Assembly (NCBI GenBank): GCA_905181585.1
Contig: CAJIYG010000002.1
Location: forward strand, 124,001-188,000
Direction of reading: 5' to 3'
Length of the DNA stretch: 64,000 bases
Source: an uncultured Flavobacteriales bacterium
GTDB lineage: Bacteria > Bacteroidota > Bacteroidia > Flavobacteriales > BACL11
Shown: positions 23,159 through 33,266 of the stretch, one piece after another
How the letters are laid out: every line of letters begins with the position of its first letter
Numbering within the stretch: position 1 is the stretch's first letter
Notes under the pieces: generated by a model
Seen by the model: the letters and a program-made list of their open reading frames with translations, nothing else
What the model was told of the DNA's origin: nothing
Databases searched by the model: none
Program-made: the position numbers and the translations under genes

Positions 23159-23884
23159 ATGAAAGTCAGAGATATTATTCTTACAAATAGTGGAGATACT
23201 TCATCATTTAATTCACTTGTTAATAGAGGTTTTATACTTCATCATTTTCCAATGATTGAGATCTCTCATAGAGAAATTAGACCTTTTTCTTTGGATAAAT
23301 ATGATTTTTATGTTTTCACTAGTAAAAATGGGGTAGATTCATTTTTTAATGCTCCTTTTATAAAGGTTCAATATGAAAAGAAAATTTCAACTATATGCCT
23401 GGGTGAGAAAACAGCCAAAAAAATTAGAGAGTTTGGAGTTTTTCCAACATTTATTTCTAACTCTAATTATTCAAATGATCTCTTTAAAGAGCTTTCAGAA
23501 AAAGGTTTTTTAGGAAAAAAGAAAGTTCTACTGGTTCAAGGGGATCTTGCAAGTGATTACCTACTAAATAATTTAAAAAATATTTGTAGTGTTGATAGGG
23601 TAAATTCTTATTCAACATATATTCAAGAAAATTTAAATATTGATTTAAATAATATTATTAAAAACAATAATTCTATTTCTATATTTTCCAGTCCTTCATC
23701 ATTTGAAGGTTTTGCAAAATTTTATGATATGTCTAAAACTAATATTGTTTCTATTGGAAAAACCACAACAAATTATATTAAAAGCAAAGGTGGTAATCCA
23801 ATAATAACATCAAAAAATCAAAATTTTGAATCTTTATCAGAAGAAATTATTAATTATTTTAATCTAGATAAAATTAACATATGA
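23159..23884 (+). CDS. hemD: Uroporphyrinogen-III synthase
   Basis: Closes and isomerises hydroxymethylbilane to uroporphyrinogen III. The family is weakly conserved. Supporting features are the two-domain alternating alpha/beta pattern, DFYVFTSKNGVDSF (~45), ISIFSSPSSFEGFA (~170) and VSIGKTTTNYIKSKG (~195), plus the position between hemC and hemB. The frame stays open upstream into hemC, but the ATG at 23159 gives a normal 241-aa protein. It ends in an ATGA overlap with the hemB start. Confidence 0.92.
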   Translation: MKVRDIILTNSGDTSSFNSLVNRGFILHHFPMIEISHREIRPFSLDKYDFYVFTSKNGVDSFFNAPFIKVQYEKKISTICLGEKTAKKIREFGVFPTFISNSNYSNDLFKELSEKGFLGKKKVLLVQGDLASDYLLNNLKNICSVDRVNSYSTYIQENLNIDLNNIIKNNNSISIFSSPSSFEGFAKFYDMSKTNIVSIGKTTTNYIKSKGGNPIITSKNQNFESLSEEIINYFNLDKINI

Positions 23885-24860
23885 GTTATCCTAAAACAAG
23901 ATTAAGAAGACTTAGATATAATCCTTTGCTTAGGGATTTAGTAAAAGAAACACGTATTTCTATAAATGATCTTATTTATCCGATTGTTTGTATGTGAGGG
24001 CGAAAATATAAAGAATGAAATTCCTTCTATGCCTAATCACATATCAACTTTCCATCGATAATCTTTTGATTGAATGTAAACGTGCTATCTCCAAAGGAAT
24101 TAAGAGTATACTTTTATTTGGTATCCCAGATATTAAAGATGACACTGGTAATATTGCTTGCTCGCAGAGTAGTATTGTTCAAAAGGCAATATTAGCAATT
24201 AGAAAAGAAAAATTAGATCTTTTAGTAATTGCAGATGTTTGTAATTGTGAATATACAACACACGGACATTGTGGAACTATAGTTGATGGTGATGTTGATA
24301 ATGATTTAACTTTAAAAACTTTAGCAAAACAAGCTGTTTCACTAGCAAAAGCTGGTGCTGATATTATTGCTCCCTCTGATATGATGGATGGAAGAGTTTC
24401 CGCTATAAGAGAAGCTTTAGATATTGCAGGCTTTTTAAAAATACCTATTCTTTCATATGCAGTAAAATATTCTTCTGCATTTTATGGTCCTTTTAGAGAT
24501 GCTGCTCAAAGTAGTCCTAAATACTTTGATAGAAAAACATATCAGATGGATGTGGCAAATTCTAGTGAGGCAATAAGAGAAATTCAAGAAGACTTAGATG
24601 AAGGTGCAGATATGATAATGGTTAAACCTGCTTTAAGCTATTTAGATATAATTTATAGAGTAAAACAATATTCTCATGTTCCTGTAGTTGCTTACAGTGT
24701 TAGTGGAGAATATGCAATGGTAAAAGCTGCTTCAGAAAAAAAATGGATTGATCAAATGAGTGCGGTAATGGAAATAATAACATCAATAAAAAGGGCAGGA
24801 GCAGATATAATAATAACTTACTATGCTCTTGAAGTAGCAGATTTCTTAAATAATAAATAA
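23881..24860 (+). CDS. hemB: Delta-aminolevulinic acid dehydratase (porphobilinogen synthase), two frameshifts
   Basis: Condenses two 5-aminolevulinate molecules to porphobilinogen. Translation begins MSYPKTRLRRLRYNPLLRDL, overlapping the hemD stop. An extra G near 23986 and an extra A near 24041 break the frame. Removing both restores LIYPIFVCEGEN and SMPNHYQLSIDNL and gives the usual 325 aa. The zinc-type cysteine cluster is present (DVCNCEYTTHGHCG). The first catalytic Schiff-base lysine region is SYAVKYSSAFYGPFRDAA, and the second is DMIMVKPALSYLD. Because the enzyme is essential and the rest is perfect, the indels are very probably sequence errors. Confidence 0.93.
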
Positions 24861-26149
24861 TGAATTTAGAAAATAGTATTAATGAATTTAAATTAGCTCA
24901 AGAAGTAATTCCTGGAGGAGTTAATTCCCCAGTTAGAGCTTTTAAAAGTGTTCATTGTTCACCAATTTTTATTTCTAAAGCAAAAGGAAGCAAAATCTTT
25001 GATATTGATGGAAATCAATATATTGACTTTGTTTCATCATGGGGGCCAATGATTCTTGGTCATGCTCATGATGATGTTTTAGAGGCTATAAATACTACTG
25101 CTGCAAATGGAACAAGCTATGGCGCTCCAACAAAATTGGAGACTTTGATGGCTCAAAAAATAATAAGTATGATTCCTTCAGTTGAGAAGGTAAGAATGGT
25201 AAACTCTGGTACAGAAGCAACTATGAGTGCCATTAGACTTGCAAGGGGTTTTACTAAAAAGGAAGCTATTATTAAGTTTTCAGGAAATTATCATGGCCAT
25301 GGAGATAGTTTTCTAATTAAAGCAGGATCTGGAGCTCTAACTCTTGGACTGCCAGATAGTCCTGGAGTAACTAAAAATACTGCTAAAGACACATTAATAG
25401 CTGATTATAATGATCTTGATTCTGTGGAGCGTTTATTAATAGAAAAATCTGATCAAATTGCCGCAATTATTGTTGAGCCTGTTGCTGGAAATATGGGACT
25501 TGTCCTTCCAAATAATACTTTTTTACAAGGCCTAAGAGAATTATCAGATAAATATAATTGCTTGCTAATATTTGATGAAGTAATGACAGGTTTTAGACTA
25601 GCTGCTGGAGGTGCCCAAGAATATTATAATGTTAAAGCTGATTTAACAACTTTAGGAAAAATTATTGGTGGTGGTCTACCTGTTGGTGCTTATGGAGGTA
25701 AAAAAGAAATAATGGATTATTTAGCTCCAAACGGCCCTGTCTATCAGGCAGGAACACTTTCAGGGAATCCTTTAGCTATGTCAGCTGGTCTAACAGTCTT
25801 AAATAAGCTTGATAATGATTTTTATGAGAACCTTGAGACTATTTCTAATAAAATTCATATAGGGCTAACAAAGAATATTAAAGATACTAATACCAATGCT
25901 GTTGTAAATAGAAATGGATCTATGTTAACCCTTTTCTTTACCGATTTAAATCAAGTCAATAATTATGATGATGCAATAAAATGTGATACAGATAAGTTTG
26001 CTGACTACTTTCAAATAATGCTAGAACAGGGGATTTACCTTCCACCATCGCCATATGAATGTTTGTTCTTTTCTTCATCATTAACTGATAATGATATAAA
26101 TAAATTTATTAATGCTAATAAAATAGCACTTGAAAAGTTAAAAAAATGA
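24860..26149 (+). CDS. hemL: Glutamate-1-semialdehyde 2,1-aminomutase
   Basis: PLP-dependent class III aminotransferase that turns glutamate-1-semialdehyde into 5-aminolevulinate. Motifs: PGGVNSPVRAF near the start, SWGPMILGHAH (~60), VNSGTEATMSAIRLARGFT (~115), FDEVMTGFRLA (~240), and the PLP lysine in TTLGKIIGGGLPVGAYGG (~265). The 429-aa length is typical. The start ATG shares a base with the hemB TAA, and the stop overlaps the hemE start by four bases. Confidence 0.97.
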   Translation: MNLENSINEFKLAQEVIPGGVNSPVRAFKSVHCSPIFISKAKGSKIFDIDGNQYIDFVSSWGPMILGHAHDDVLEAINTTAANGTSYGAPTKLETLMAQKIISMIPSVEKVRMVNSGTEATMSAIRLARGFTKKEAIIKFSGNYHGHGDSFLIKAGSGALTLGLPDSPGVTKNTAKDTLIADYNDLDSVERLLIEKSDQIAAIIVEPVAGNMGLVLPNNTFLQGLRELSDKYNCLLIFDEVMTGFRLAAGGAQEYYNVKADLTTLGKIIGGGLPVGAYGGKKEIMDYLAPNGPVYQAGTLSGNPLAMSAGLTVLNKLDNDFYENLETISNKIHIGLTKNIKDTNTNAVVNRNGSMLTLFFTDLNQVNNYDDAIKCDTDKFADYFQIMLEQGIYLPPSPYECLFFSSSLTDNDINKFINANKIALEKLKK

Positions 26150-27177
26150 ATTCTATTTTCTTGGATACCCTAAATAACAAAGAAACTTCAAGACCACCAG
26201 TTTGGTTTATGCGTCAAGCAGGAAGAATATTGCCCTCTTATCAGGAAATAAAGAAGAGTAATACTTTTTCCCAGATGATGAAAGATCCTGATTTAGCTGC
26301 TAAAGTTACTCTTCTACCTATTAATGATTTAGGAGTTGATGCAGCAATTTTATTTTCAGATATTCTAATTGTTCCAGAAGCTTTAGGAATGGGTTTAGAA
26401 TTCACTGCAAAGGGTCCTCTTTTTGATAATCCTTTAACCAAATATGAGAAACCCTCTCAGGCTCTTACTAAGGATTTAGGCAAGTTAGACCACGTCTATA
26501 AAAATATTGAAAAAGTTTTATCTATTAGAAAAAATGATACTCCTTTAATTGGCTTTTGTGGTGGCCCATTAACAACTTTTTGTTTCATGTTTAGAGGCCA
26601 TGTTAGAGATGTGACTTTTAACGATGCAATTAAATTTTTGTATTCAAATCCAAAAGAAAGTATGAAAATCCTAGATGCTCTTGTAGAAACCTCTATTGAA
26701 TATGCTCAAAATCAGGTTAAACATGGCATAGAGTGTTTCCAACTTTTTGAAACATACGGAGGATTAATACCAGAGGATTTATATAATGAAATATTCCTTC
26801 CTTTATCTAAGAAAATTTTAAATAGTGTTAGAGATATGGGTATTCCTACCATATTCTTTCCAAAGAATTTTGGTAATGGTTTAAAATACATCAATAAAGA
26901 TATATGTGATTTTGTTAGCGTTGATTGGCAAGCAAATTTATACCATGCAAGAAAAATTATTGATAAAGAAGTGGGTATTCAAGGAAATATTGACCCTAGA
27001 CTATTATATTCTGATTATACACATATTGAAAGTGAATTAAAAAAATTGATTCCTTTTGGTCAAGAAAATCAAGATTGGATTATTAACTTAGGTCATGGTT
27101 TTCTGCCAGATATTGATCATAAAAAAGCAAAATTTGTTGTTGATTGGATAAAAGATACTAATTGGAAAAGAAATTAA
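26146..27177 (+). CDS. hemE: Uroporphyrinogen decarboxylase
   Basis: Removes four acetate carboxyls from uroporphyrinogen III to give coproporphyrinogen III. The N-terminal signature RPPVWFMRQAGRILPSY (residues ~16-32) carries the substrate-binding Arg residues. The second signature region is GFCGGPLTTFCFMF (~132). Later come FETYGGLIPEDLY, VSVDWQANL and GIQGNIDPRLL. At 343 aa it has normal length. It overlaps hemL by ATGA and is followed one base later by hemN. Confidence 0.97.
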   Translation: MNSIFLDTLNNKETSRPPVWFMRQAGRILPSYQEIKKSNTFSQMMKDPDLAAKVTLLPINDLGVDAAILFSDILIVPEALGMGLEFTAKGPLFDNPLTKYEKPSQALTKDLGKLDHVYKNIEKVLSIRKNDTPLIGFCGGPLTTFCFMFRGHVRDVTFNDAIKFLYSNPKESMKILDALVETSIEYAQNQVKHGIECFQLFETYGGLIPEDLYNEIFLPLSKKILNSVRDMGIPTIFFPKNFGNGLKYINKDICDFVSVDWQANLYHARKIIDKEVGIQGNIDPRLLYSDYTHIESELKKLIPFGQENQDWIINLGHGFLPDIDHKKAKFVVDWIKDTNWKRN

Positions 27178-27178
27178 T

Positions 27179-28555
27179 ATGAAAGTAGATTCAGATTTTT
27201 TAAAGAAATATAATACTTCAGGCCCTAGATATACATCTTATCCTCCTGCAACATTTTTCACGGATAAGTTTACAAATATTGATTTGAAAAATAGTGTTAT
27301 AATTTCTAATGCTGAAAAGCCCTCCAGTATTTCTATATATATACATATTCCTTTTTGTCCGCAGCTATGTCACTTTTGTGGTTGTACTACTCAAACAGGA
27401 TATACAAAGCCCTTTCTTGAAAGTTATGTAGAGGCAATTATAAAAGAGATTGAGCTTGTTGCTAGCGATATTGATAGCTCAAGAATTTTAACTCAAGTTC
27501 ACTGGGGTGGAGGAACACCCAATGCTATTGATTATAAGTATATCAAGCAAATTACTGATTGTATAAAATCAAATTTTACTTTTGATAAAGAGTATGAAAT
27601 GGCAATTGAATGTAGTCCTGCTTATTTTGAGCTTAAGCATATTGAATTACTAAAAGAATATGGTTTTAATAGAATAAGTATTGGCGTGCAGGATTTTGAA
27701 AAACATGTACTAGATGCTATTAACAGAGAGCCCTCAAAACTTCCACTTGAAGATATTGTTGGGAAAATTAAAATGGAAGGTTTTACAGGAACAAATATTG
27801 ATTTAGTTTATGGTTTACCGCTACAAACTATTGAGAGTTTTGATAAAACTGTTGATAGGGCAATAAAACTTGGTACTGATAGAATTGTTACTTTTTCATA
27901 TGCTCATGTTCCATCTGTAATACCTAGGCAAAAGACATTAGAAAAAATAGGCTTTCCACTTCCTTCAGAAAAAGCTATTATGTATCAGAATGCATATGAT
28001 AAATTAATTAATGCTGGATACATAGCAATTGGAATGGATCATTTTGCATTACCACATGATGAGCTAGCCATAGCACTTAAAAACAAAACACTACATAGAA
28101 ATTTCCAAGGGTATTGTACCAGATTAACAACTGGCCAAGTTTATGGCTTTGGAGCCTCATCTATTAGTCAATTACATTCTGCATATAGTCAAAATGAAAA
28201 GAATGCTGCCAGGTATGTAAATAGAATAAAAAAAGAGGGTTTAGCAGTAATAAGAGGCTATTCTATGAGTAAAGATGAAAAAATTATTAGAGCTGTTATT
28301 AATTCTGTAATGTGTAATTATTTTATTGATTTTAATTCAGTAGCGAATGATTTTGAAATAAATATTGCTGAAGTTTATAATGCTGTAGATTTTTCAGTTG
28401 ATAAGTTTCAAGATTTTATTGATGATGATTTAATGACTTTTGCTAACAATAAAATTGTAGTAAATAAAATAGGAAGGTTAGTTATTAGAAATATTGCTAT
28501 GAAATTTGATCCTTTAATTAATCAAGGTGTTGGTACATATTCAAAAACTATTTAA
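27179..28555 (+). CDS. hemN: Oxygen-independent coproporphyrinogen III dehydrogenase
   Basis: Radical-SAM enzyme converting coproporphyrinogen III to protoporphyrinogen IX without oxygen. The 4Fe-4S motif is YIHIPFCPQLCHFCGCTT (CxxxCxxC, ~residues 60-70). It is followed by HWGGGTPNAI (~112), ISIGVQDFEKHVLDAINR (~165), DLVYGLPLQT, and the HemN C-terminal domain with FGASSISQL. The 458-aa length and N-terminal SGPRYTSYPPA stretch match true HemN rather than the HemW-like proteins. No oxygen-dependent HemF is present in this cluster. Confidence 0.95.
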   Translation: MKVDSDFLKKYNTSGPRYTSYPPATFFTDKFTNIDLKNSVIISNAEKPSSISIYIHIPFCPQLCHFCGCTTQTGYTKPFLESYVEAIIKEIELVASDIDSSRILTQVHWGGGTPNAIDYKYIKQITDCIKSNFTFDKEYEMAIECSPAYFELKHIELLKEYGFNRISIGVQDFEKHVLDAINREPSKLPLEDIVGKIKMEGFTGTNIDLVYGLPLQTIESFDKTVDRAIKLGTDRIVTFSYAHVPSVIPRQKTLEKIGFPLPSEKAIMYQNAYDKLINAGYIAIGMDHFALPHDELAIALKNKTLHRNFQGYCTRLTTGQVYGFGASSISQLHSAYSQNEKNAARYVNRIKKEGLAVIRGYSMSKDEKIIRAVINSVMCNYFIDFNSVANDFEINIAEVYNAVDFSVDKFQDFIDDDLMTFANNKIVVNKIGRLVIRNIAMKFDPLINQGVGTYSKTI

Positions 28556-28558
28556 AAA

Positions 28559-29563
28559 ATGAAAGGATTACTACTTATAAATTTAGGTTCTCCAGACAGT
28601 ACAGATGTAAAAGATGTAAAGAGATATCTTGCTGAATTTCTAATGGATGAAAGAGTTATTGGAAAAAGTTATCTTTTTCGCCTCTTTCTTGTAAAAGGCA
28701 TAATTCTAAATTTTAGACCTAAAAAATCTGCAGCTGCTTATAAAAAAATATGGTGGGATGAAGGTTCACCACTAATTGTTCTCTCGCAAAGACTTTTTAA
28801 CAAGGTGAAAAATCTTGTTGATATGCCTGCTGCTTTGGCTATGAGATATGGCTCTATGTCTATTAATAAAGGCATTAAAGAGCTTCATGATCAAGGTGTA
28901 GATGAAATCACAGTTCTTCCTTTATATCCGCATTATGCTATGTCTTCATATGAATCTGTTGTTGTAAAAGTCGAAGAAGAAATATCTAAACATTTTAATC
29001 ATATTTCAACAAATGTTATTCCAGCATTTTATAATGATCCTTTATATAAGCAGGCAATGATTAATAACATCAAACATCACTTAAAAGGAATTGATTTTGA
29101 TTATATGCTTTTTTCATACCACGGATTACCTGAGAGTCATTTGAGAATTTCTGATCCTACTAATTTTCATTGTCAAGGTAATAACTGTTGCAATAAAGGT
29201 TCTGTGGCTCATACAACGTGCTATAGGCATCAGGTTTTTGAGACTACAAAAGATATTGTCAAAGGTCTTGGATTAAAAGAAGGTACTTACAGTAATGCTT
29301 TTCAGTCTAGATTAGCAAATGAGCCTTGGTTAAAACCTTATACTGATTCAGAACTTGAGAGACTAGCAAAAGAGGGTTTTAAAAAGATGGTGGTTATTAC
29401 CCCAGCATTTGTTACTGATTGTTTAGAGACTCTAGAAGAGATTGCTATGGAAGCCAAAGAAGAATTTATGGAAGCTGGAGGTGAAGATTTTCACTATATC
29501 CCATGTTTGAATGATAACGATGAATGGGCTGAGGTTATCTCTAAATGGTCAAGACAATACTAA
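28559..29563 (+). CDS. hemH: Ferrochelatase
   Basis: Inserts Fe2+ into protoporphyrin IX. Starts MKGLLLINLGSPDSTDVKDV. Motifs: YKKIWWDEGSPL (~62), LPLYPHYAMSSYESVV (~120), the active-site histidine in LFSYHGLPESHLR (~183), a cysteine-containing stretch QGNNCCNKGS (~210), SNAFQSRLANEPWLKPYT (~250) and the catalytic Glu in VTDCLETLEEIAMEAKEEF (~285). With HemJ downstream, the protoporphyrin branch is indicated rather than the coproporphyrin branch. The stop codon overlaps the hemJ ATG. Confidence 0.96.
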   Translation: MKGLLLINLGSPDSTDVKDVKRYLAEFLMDERVIGKSYLFRLFLVKGIILNFRPKKSAAAYKKIWWDEGSPLIVLSQRLFNKVKNLVDMPAALAMRYGSMSINKGIKELHDQGVDEITVLPLYPHYAMSSYESVVVKVEEEISKHFNHISTNVIPAFYNDPLYKQAMINNIKHHLKGIDFDYMLFSYHGLPESHLRISDPTNFHCQGNNCCNKGSVAHTTCYRHQVFETTKDIVKGLGLKEGTYSNAFQSRLANEPWLKPYTDSELERLAKEGFKKMVVITPAFVTDCLETLEEIAMEAKEEFMEAGGEDFHYIPCLNDNDEWAEVISKWSRQY

Positions 29564-30093
29564 TGAGCTATCTTTATTTTAAATCTCTTCATCTTATCTT
29601 TATGGTTTGCTGGTTTGCTGGATTATTTTATTTAGTTAGATTATTTATTTATTTTAAAGAAAGTGAAAAAAAACCTGAATTAGAAAGAACAGTTTTAGAG
29701 AAGCAATTTACATTAATGACAAAGAGGCTATTATATATAATTACATGGCCCTCGGCAATTCTAACAACAATTTTTGGTTTAAGTATGGTTTATATAAATA
29801 CTGCTTTATTAGATAATCAATGGATGAAAGTAAAGCTATGTTTTGTTTTTTTTCTATTGCTTTATACTTATTTCTGTCAGCTTATATTTAATCAAATGAA
29901 AATAGGTAAGATTACATTTAAAAGTGGTTCTCTTAGAATATTTAATGAGGTAGCTACTGTTTTTCTTTTTTCAATCATTTTTCTTGCGGTTTTAAGAACA
30001 ACTATATCATGGCTTTTAGCAACAATAGGATTAATTCTTCTTGCAGTTATCTTAATGATTTTAATTAAACTCTATAAAAGGATTTCAAGTTAG
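29563..30093 (+). CDS. hemJ: Protoporphyrinogen IX oxidase, HemJ type
   Basis: Membrane enzyme that oxidises protoporphyrinogen IX to protoporphyrin IX. MSYLYFKSLHLIFMVCWFAG at the N-terminus carries the conserved histidine. Then follow RLLYIITWPSAILTTIFG and QWMKVKLCFVFFLLLYTYF (second transmembrane segments) and the FNEVATVFLFSIIFLAVLR segment. About four or five transmembrane helices. The ATG at 29563 overlaps the hemH stop; an in-frame ATG at 29545 lies inside hemH and is less likely. The 176-aa length matches HemJ. Confidence 0.9.
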   Translation: MSYLYFKSLHLIFMVCWFAGLFYLVRLFIYFKESEKKPELERTVLEKQFTLMTKRLLYIITWPSAILTTIFGLSMVYINTALLDNQWMKVKLCFVFFLLLYTYFCQLIFNQMKIGKITFKSGSLRIFNEVATVFLFSIIFLAVLRTTISWLLATIGLILLAVILMILIKLYKRISS

Positions 30094-30099
30094 CAAGTT

Positions 30100-31952
30100 A
30101 TGATTAGGCTTGTAAATTATATAAAAAGAATTTTAGTTTTACTATTTATATACTTTATAAGTAGAGTATGTTTTCTAATAAATAATTCATCTCTTTTTTT
30201 AGATAGCGAAAATTTTTATTCAGCCAAATCAATCTATTTATTATTAATTGAATCCATTCGTTTTGATCTATCTATTATATTTTACATTAATTCATTAGTA
30301 TTTATTCTAATGCTAATACCAAATAACTTTTACTTAAAGTTATGGTATAGGAAAATAATTGATTTTGTTTTTATTTTATGTAACATTCCTTTTATTGTAA
30401 TTAATAATATTGATATTGAGTTTTTTCAATTCAATCAAAAAAGAATTACTAATGACTTTATTGATTTAATGTTTTTGGGTAATGATTTCCTGCAAACTTT
30501 ACCATCCTATACTTTAGAGCACTGGCCTATTCTTATAGTTACTTCATTCCAAATATATTTTCTTTTTAAAATTAAAGATGTTACCCCATCAAGAATAAAA
30601 TTTAATTTTAATTCAATTTCTAAATCTTCTTTAGTTTTTGTTTTAGCTTCTTGCATATTTATTGTAGGAGCTAGGGGAGGAACTCAACTTAAACCTTTAA
30701 AAATAATTAATGCTGGGGAGATTTCTAATCCTAATTTATCTAGTTTAATCTTAAATACACCATTTTGTTTCCTGCATTCTTTTAGCGATAGTAAATTAGA
30801 GAATTATAATTATTTCAATAATGATAATTTAAATGATATCTATAATCCAAAAACTTTATCATCGCATAAGATAATGGATAAAAAAAATATTATTTTTATT
30901 ATAATGGAAAGTTTATCTAAAGAATTTGTTGGATTCCATAATAACACAAGTTTAACACCTTTTTTAGATAGCCTTTCTAAGCATTCATTAGTTTTTGATA
31001 ATACTTTTTCTAATGGTTTACGCTCTATTGAAGCATTACCTGCTATAACTGCATCCATTCCAACCCTATCTAATAATCCCTTTATAACTTCTTCGTATTC
31101 TCAAAATAACTTTAACAGTATGGCTTCTTTACTTAATAAACAAGGATACTCTACATCTTTTTTTCATGGGGGCACTAGAGGAACAATGGGTTTTTATGGC
31201 TATTGTAAAAAGGCTGGTTTTAAGAATTATTACGGAATGGAAGAGTATGATAATAATGAAGACTATGACGGAACTTGGGGTATTTATGATGAACCATTTT
31301 TTAATTTTTTTGCAAAAAAATTAAGTGTTGAGTCTCAACCATTTTTTTCAACTTTCTTTTCTCTTTCCGCTCATCCACCATATAATCTTCCAAATAAATA
31401 TTTAAATACTTTTAAGGAAGGTAAACTTGAAATTCATAAATTAATTCAATACTCAGACCTTTCCTTAAAAACTTTTTTTAATTCAATTAAAAATGAAGAG
31501 TGGTTTTCTAACACAATATTTGTTATTACTGCAGATCACACCTCTCCAAAATCAAGCGATTCAAACTATAAGAACAAAATTGGCAGATATTCTATACCAA
31601 TGATTTTTTATGCTCCCTCACTTTCTCTTAGTGGAGTGTAAATTCAACTATCACTCAGCAAATTGATATTATGCCTACCGTATTAGATTTATTAAGTTTT
31701 GAAGATGATTATTTTGCATTTGGGGAATCAGTTTTTAGTAAACAAGGATGGGCTATTCAATATAATAATAAAAGATTCTGTTTAATTACTGATAATGGTA
31801 TCCTTAACAATTTAGATACAACTTACAAGAATTTCTCTGATTGGAATCTCAAAAATTCATTGATATTAAATACTGATGCTAAAAGAAAGCTTAAAGCAAT
31901 TAAGCAGGTATATTCAAGTTCTATGAACAATAATAATTTAATTGTAAAATGA
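30100..31952 (+). CDS. LTA-synthase-like sulfatase-fold membrane phosphotransferase, ~617 aa (one frameshift)
   Basis: Belongs to the alkaline phosphatase/sulfatase superfamily, LTA synthase subgroup. Five transmembrane segments fill residues ~8-205. The extracytoplasmic catalytic domain starts with NIIFIIMESLSKEFVG, where Glu is a metal ligand. The nucleophile Thr lies in the FSNGLRSIEALPAITAS region, GTWGIYDEPFF follows, and the metal site is VITADHTSPKS. A missing base near 31636 moves the frame; the continuation starts MPTVLDLLSFEDDYFAFG. In Gram-negative bacteria such proteins transfer phosphoglycerol or phosphoethanolamine to envelope glycans or lipids. The exact substrate is unknown. 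It ends in an ATGA overlap with the next gene. Confidence 0.85.
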
Positions 31953-32672
31953 GATTTAAAGTATTTTTTAATTTCTCTCCCTCTGATTTTTTACTTTATT
32001 TTTTATCAATCTACTATCCTTAACAACTCTAGCGATATATTTTATGATTTAGATGACAAATTGTGGGCCCATAGGATACTTGATCCTAACAAGCTTAATT
32101 CCTTGAGTGATGAATTTATTGGATACGAGATAGATGTTTATTTTGATAATGAAAAAAAGAAATTTAAAATTAGTCATCACGGGGAGTCTAACAATTATAA
32201 TTTAATTTCTTATTTAAATGAAATTAAAGGTCTTGATAATGTAAAATTATGGATTGATTTTAAAAATCTTGATTCACTTAATGTAGAATCTTCTGTTATT
32301 ATTTTAGATAAAATTGCTAATAAATACGCTATAAAATCAAATATAATTATTGAATCTAAAAATATTGCTTTATTAAGTCTTTTTAAATTAAATGGATTTT
32401 ATATTAGCTATTGGCTCCCAAGTTTTCATTTTATCAAAAGTGTTTTTAATATTATTGATATAAGAGATGATTTAATTGATTATAAACCTAATGCTATTTC
32501 AATGCCATCCTCAAGTGTTTCATTTTATTCTAAAAAGTTTCCTAATTACCCAATCCATTGTTGGACTAACGGTATGAATCAAGAGTATGATAAAGATGAG
32601 ATTAGAAGTTTAAACAAACAAAAAAACATAAAAATAATCCTTACAGATTTTAAAAGAAATTTTTTGAAATAA
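31949..32672 (+). CDS. GDPD/PI-PLC-like phosphodiesterase fold protein (frameshift at start)
   Basis: The frame is open from 31953. The best start is the ATG at 31949, overlapping the previous stop, with one extra base just after it. The first ~25 residues then form a hydrophobic signal/anchor (LKYFLISLPLIFYFIFYQ). The mature part shows the pattern of glycerophosphodiester phosphodiesterase TIM barrels: WAHRILDP, GYEIDVYFD (metal-binding Glu/Asp), KISHHGES, LWIDFKN, NIIIESKN, and PIHCWTNG near the end. It is about 240 aa, with weak similarity only. Coupled with the LTA-synthase-like enzyme, it may hydrolyse or remodel glycerophosphodiester groups in the envelope (inference). Confidence 0.6.
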
Positions 32673-32677
32673 TCAAT

Positions 32678-33262
32678 ATGGAACTAAATAAAAATAATTG
32701 GAACTCAAGATACGAAACCAAAGAAACAGGCTGGGATATTGGTTTTGTTTCACCTGCTTTAAAAGAATATATTGATCAAATATCAGATTTGAATATAAAA
32801 ATCCTTATTCCTGGATGCGGGAACGCATATGAGGCGGAATACTTATTTAAAAAAGGTTTTAAAAATATTTTTATAGTTGATTATTCTGAGATAGCTATAT
32901 CCAATCTAATAAAGAGAATTCCTGATTTTCCTATATTTAATACTATTTGTGATGATTTCTTTAATATTTCTGGACAATATGATTTAATATTAGAGCAAAC
33001 ATTTTTTTGTGCTATAGATCCAACACTTAGAGATAATTATGCAAAAAAAGCTTCAAGTCTTTTAACGAATGATGGTAAATTAGTTGGACTTTTTTTTAGT
33101 TTACCAATGTTCAGTGATCACCCTCCTTTTGGGGGCTCTAAAGAGGAGTATGTTAAATGTTTTAGTCAACTATTCTTAATCATTAAAATGGAGAGATGCT
33201 ATAATTCTATAAAATCTAGAACAAACAAAGAATTATTTTTTATTCTTCAAAATAAAATTTAG
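32678..33262 (+). CDS. TPMT-family SAM-dependent methyltransferase, 194 aa
   Basis: Starts NNWNSRYETKETGWDIGFVS, the classic thiopurine/halide methyltransferase entry (W-x-x-RY ... GWD). The SAM-binding motif is ILIPGCGNAYEAEYL (~46-60). Then come the acidic loop FIVDYSEIAI, the segment YDLILEQTFFCAIDP and the GLFFSLP strand. It is a soluble cytoplasmic enzyme. Family members methylate thiols, halides or tellurite; the substrate here is not known. It follows the GDPD-like gene after five bases and converges on the cupredoxin gene. Confidence 0.9.
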   Translation: MELNKNNWNSRYETKETGWDIGFVSPALKEYIDQISDLNIKILIPGCGNAYEAEYLFKKGFKNIFIVDYSEIAISNLIKRIPDFPIFNTICDDFFNISGQYDLILEQTFFCAIDPTLRDNYAKKASSLLTNDGKLVGLFFSLPMFSDHPPFGGSKEEYVKCFSQLFLIIKMERCYNSIKSRTNKELFFILQNKI

Positions 33263-33266
33263 TTCT

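Noticed and set aside
23881..24860. Programmed frameshift in hemB
   Set aside because: There are two separate insertions with no slippery sequence; sequencing error is simpler.
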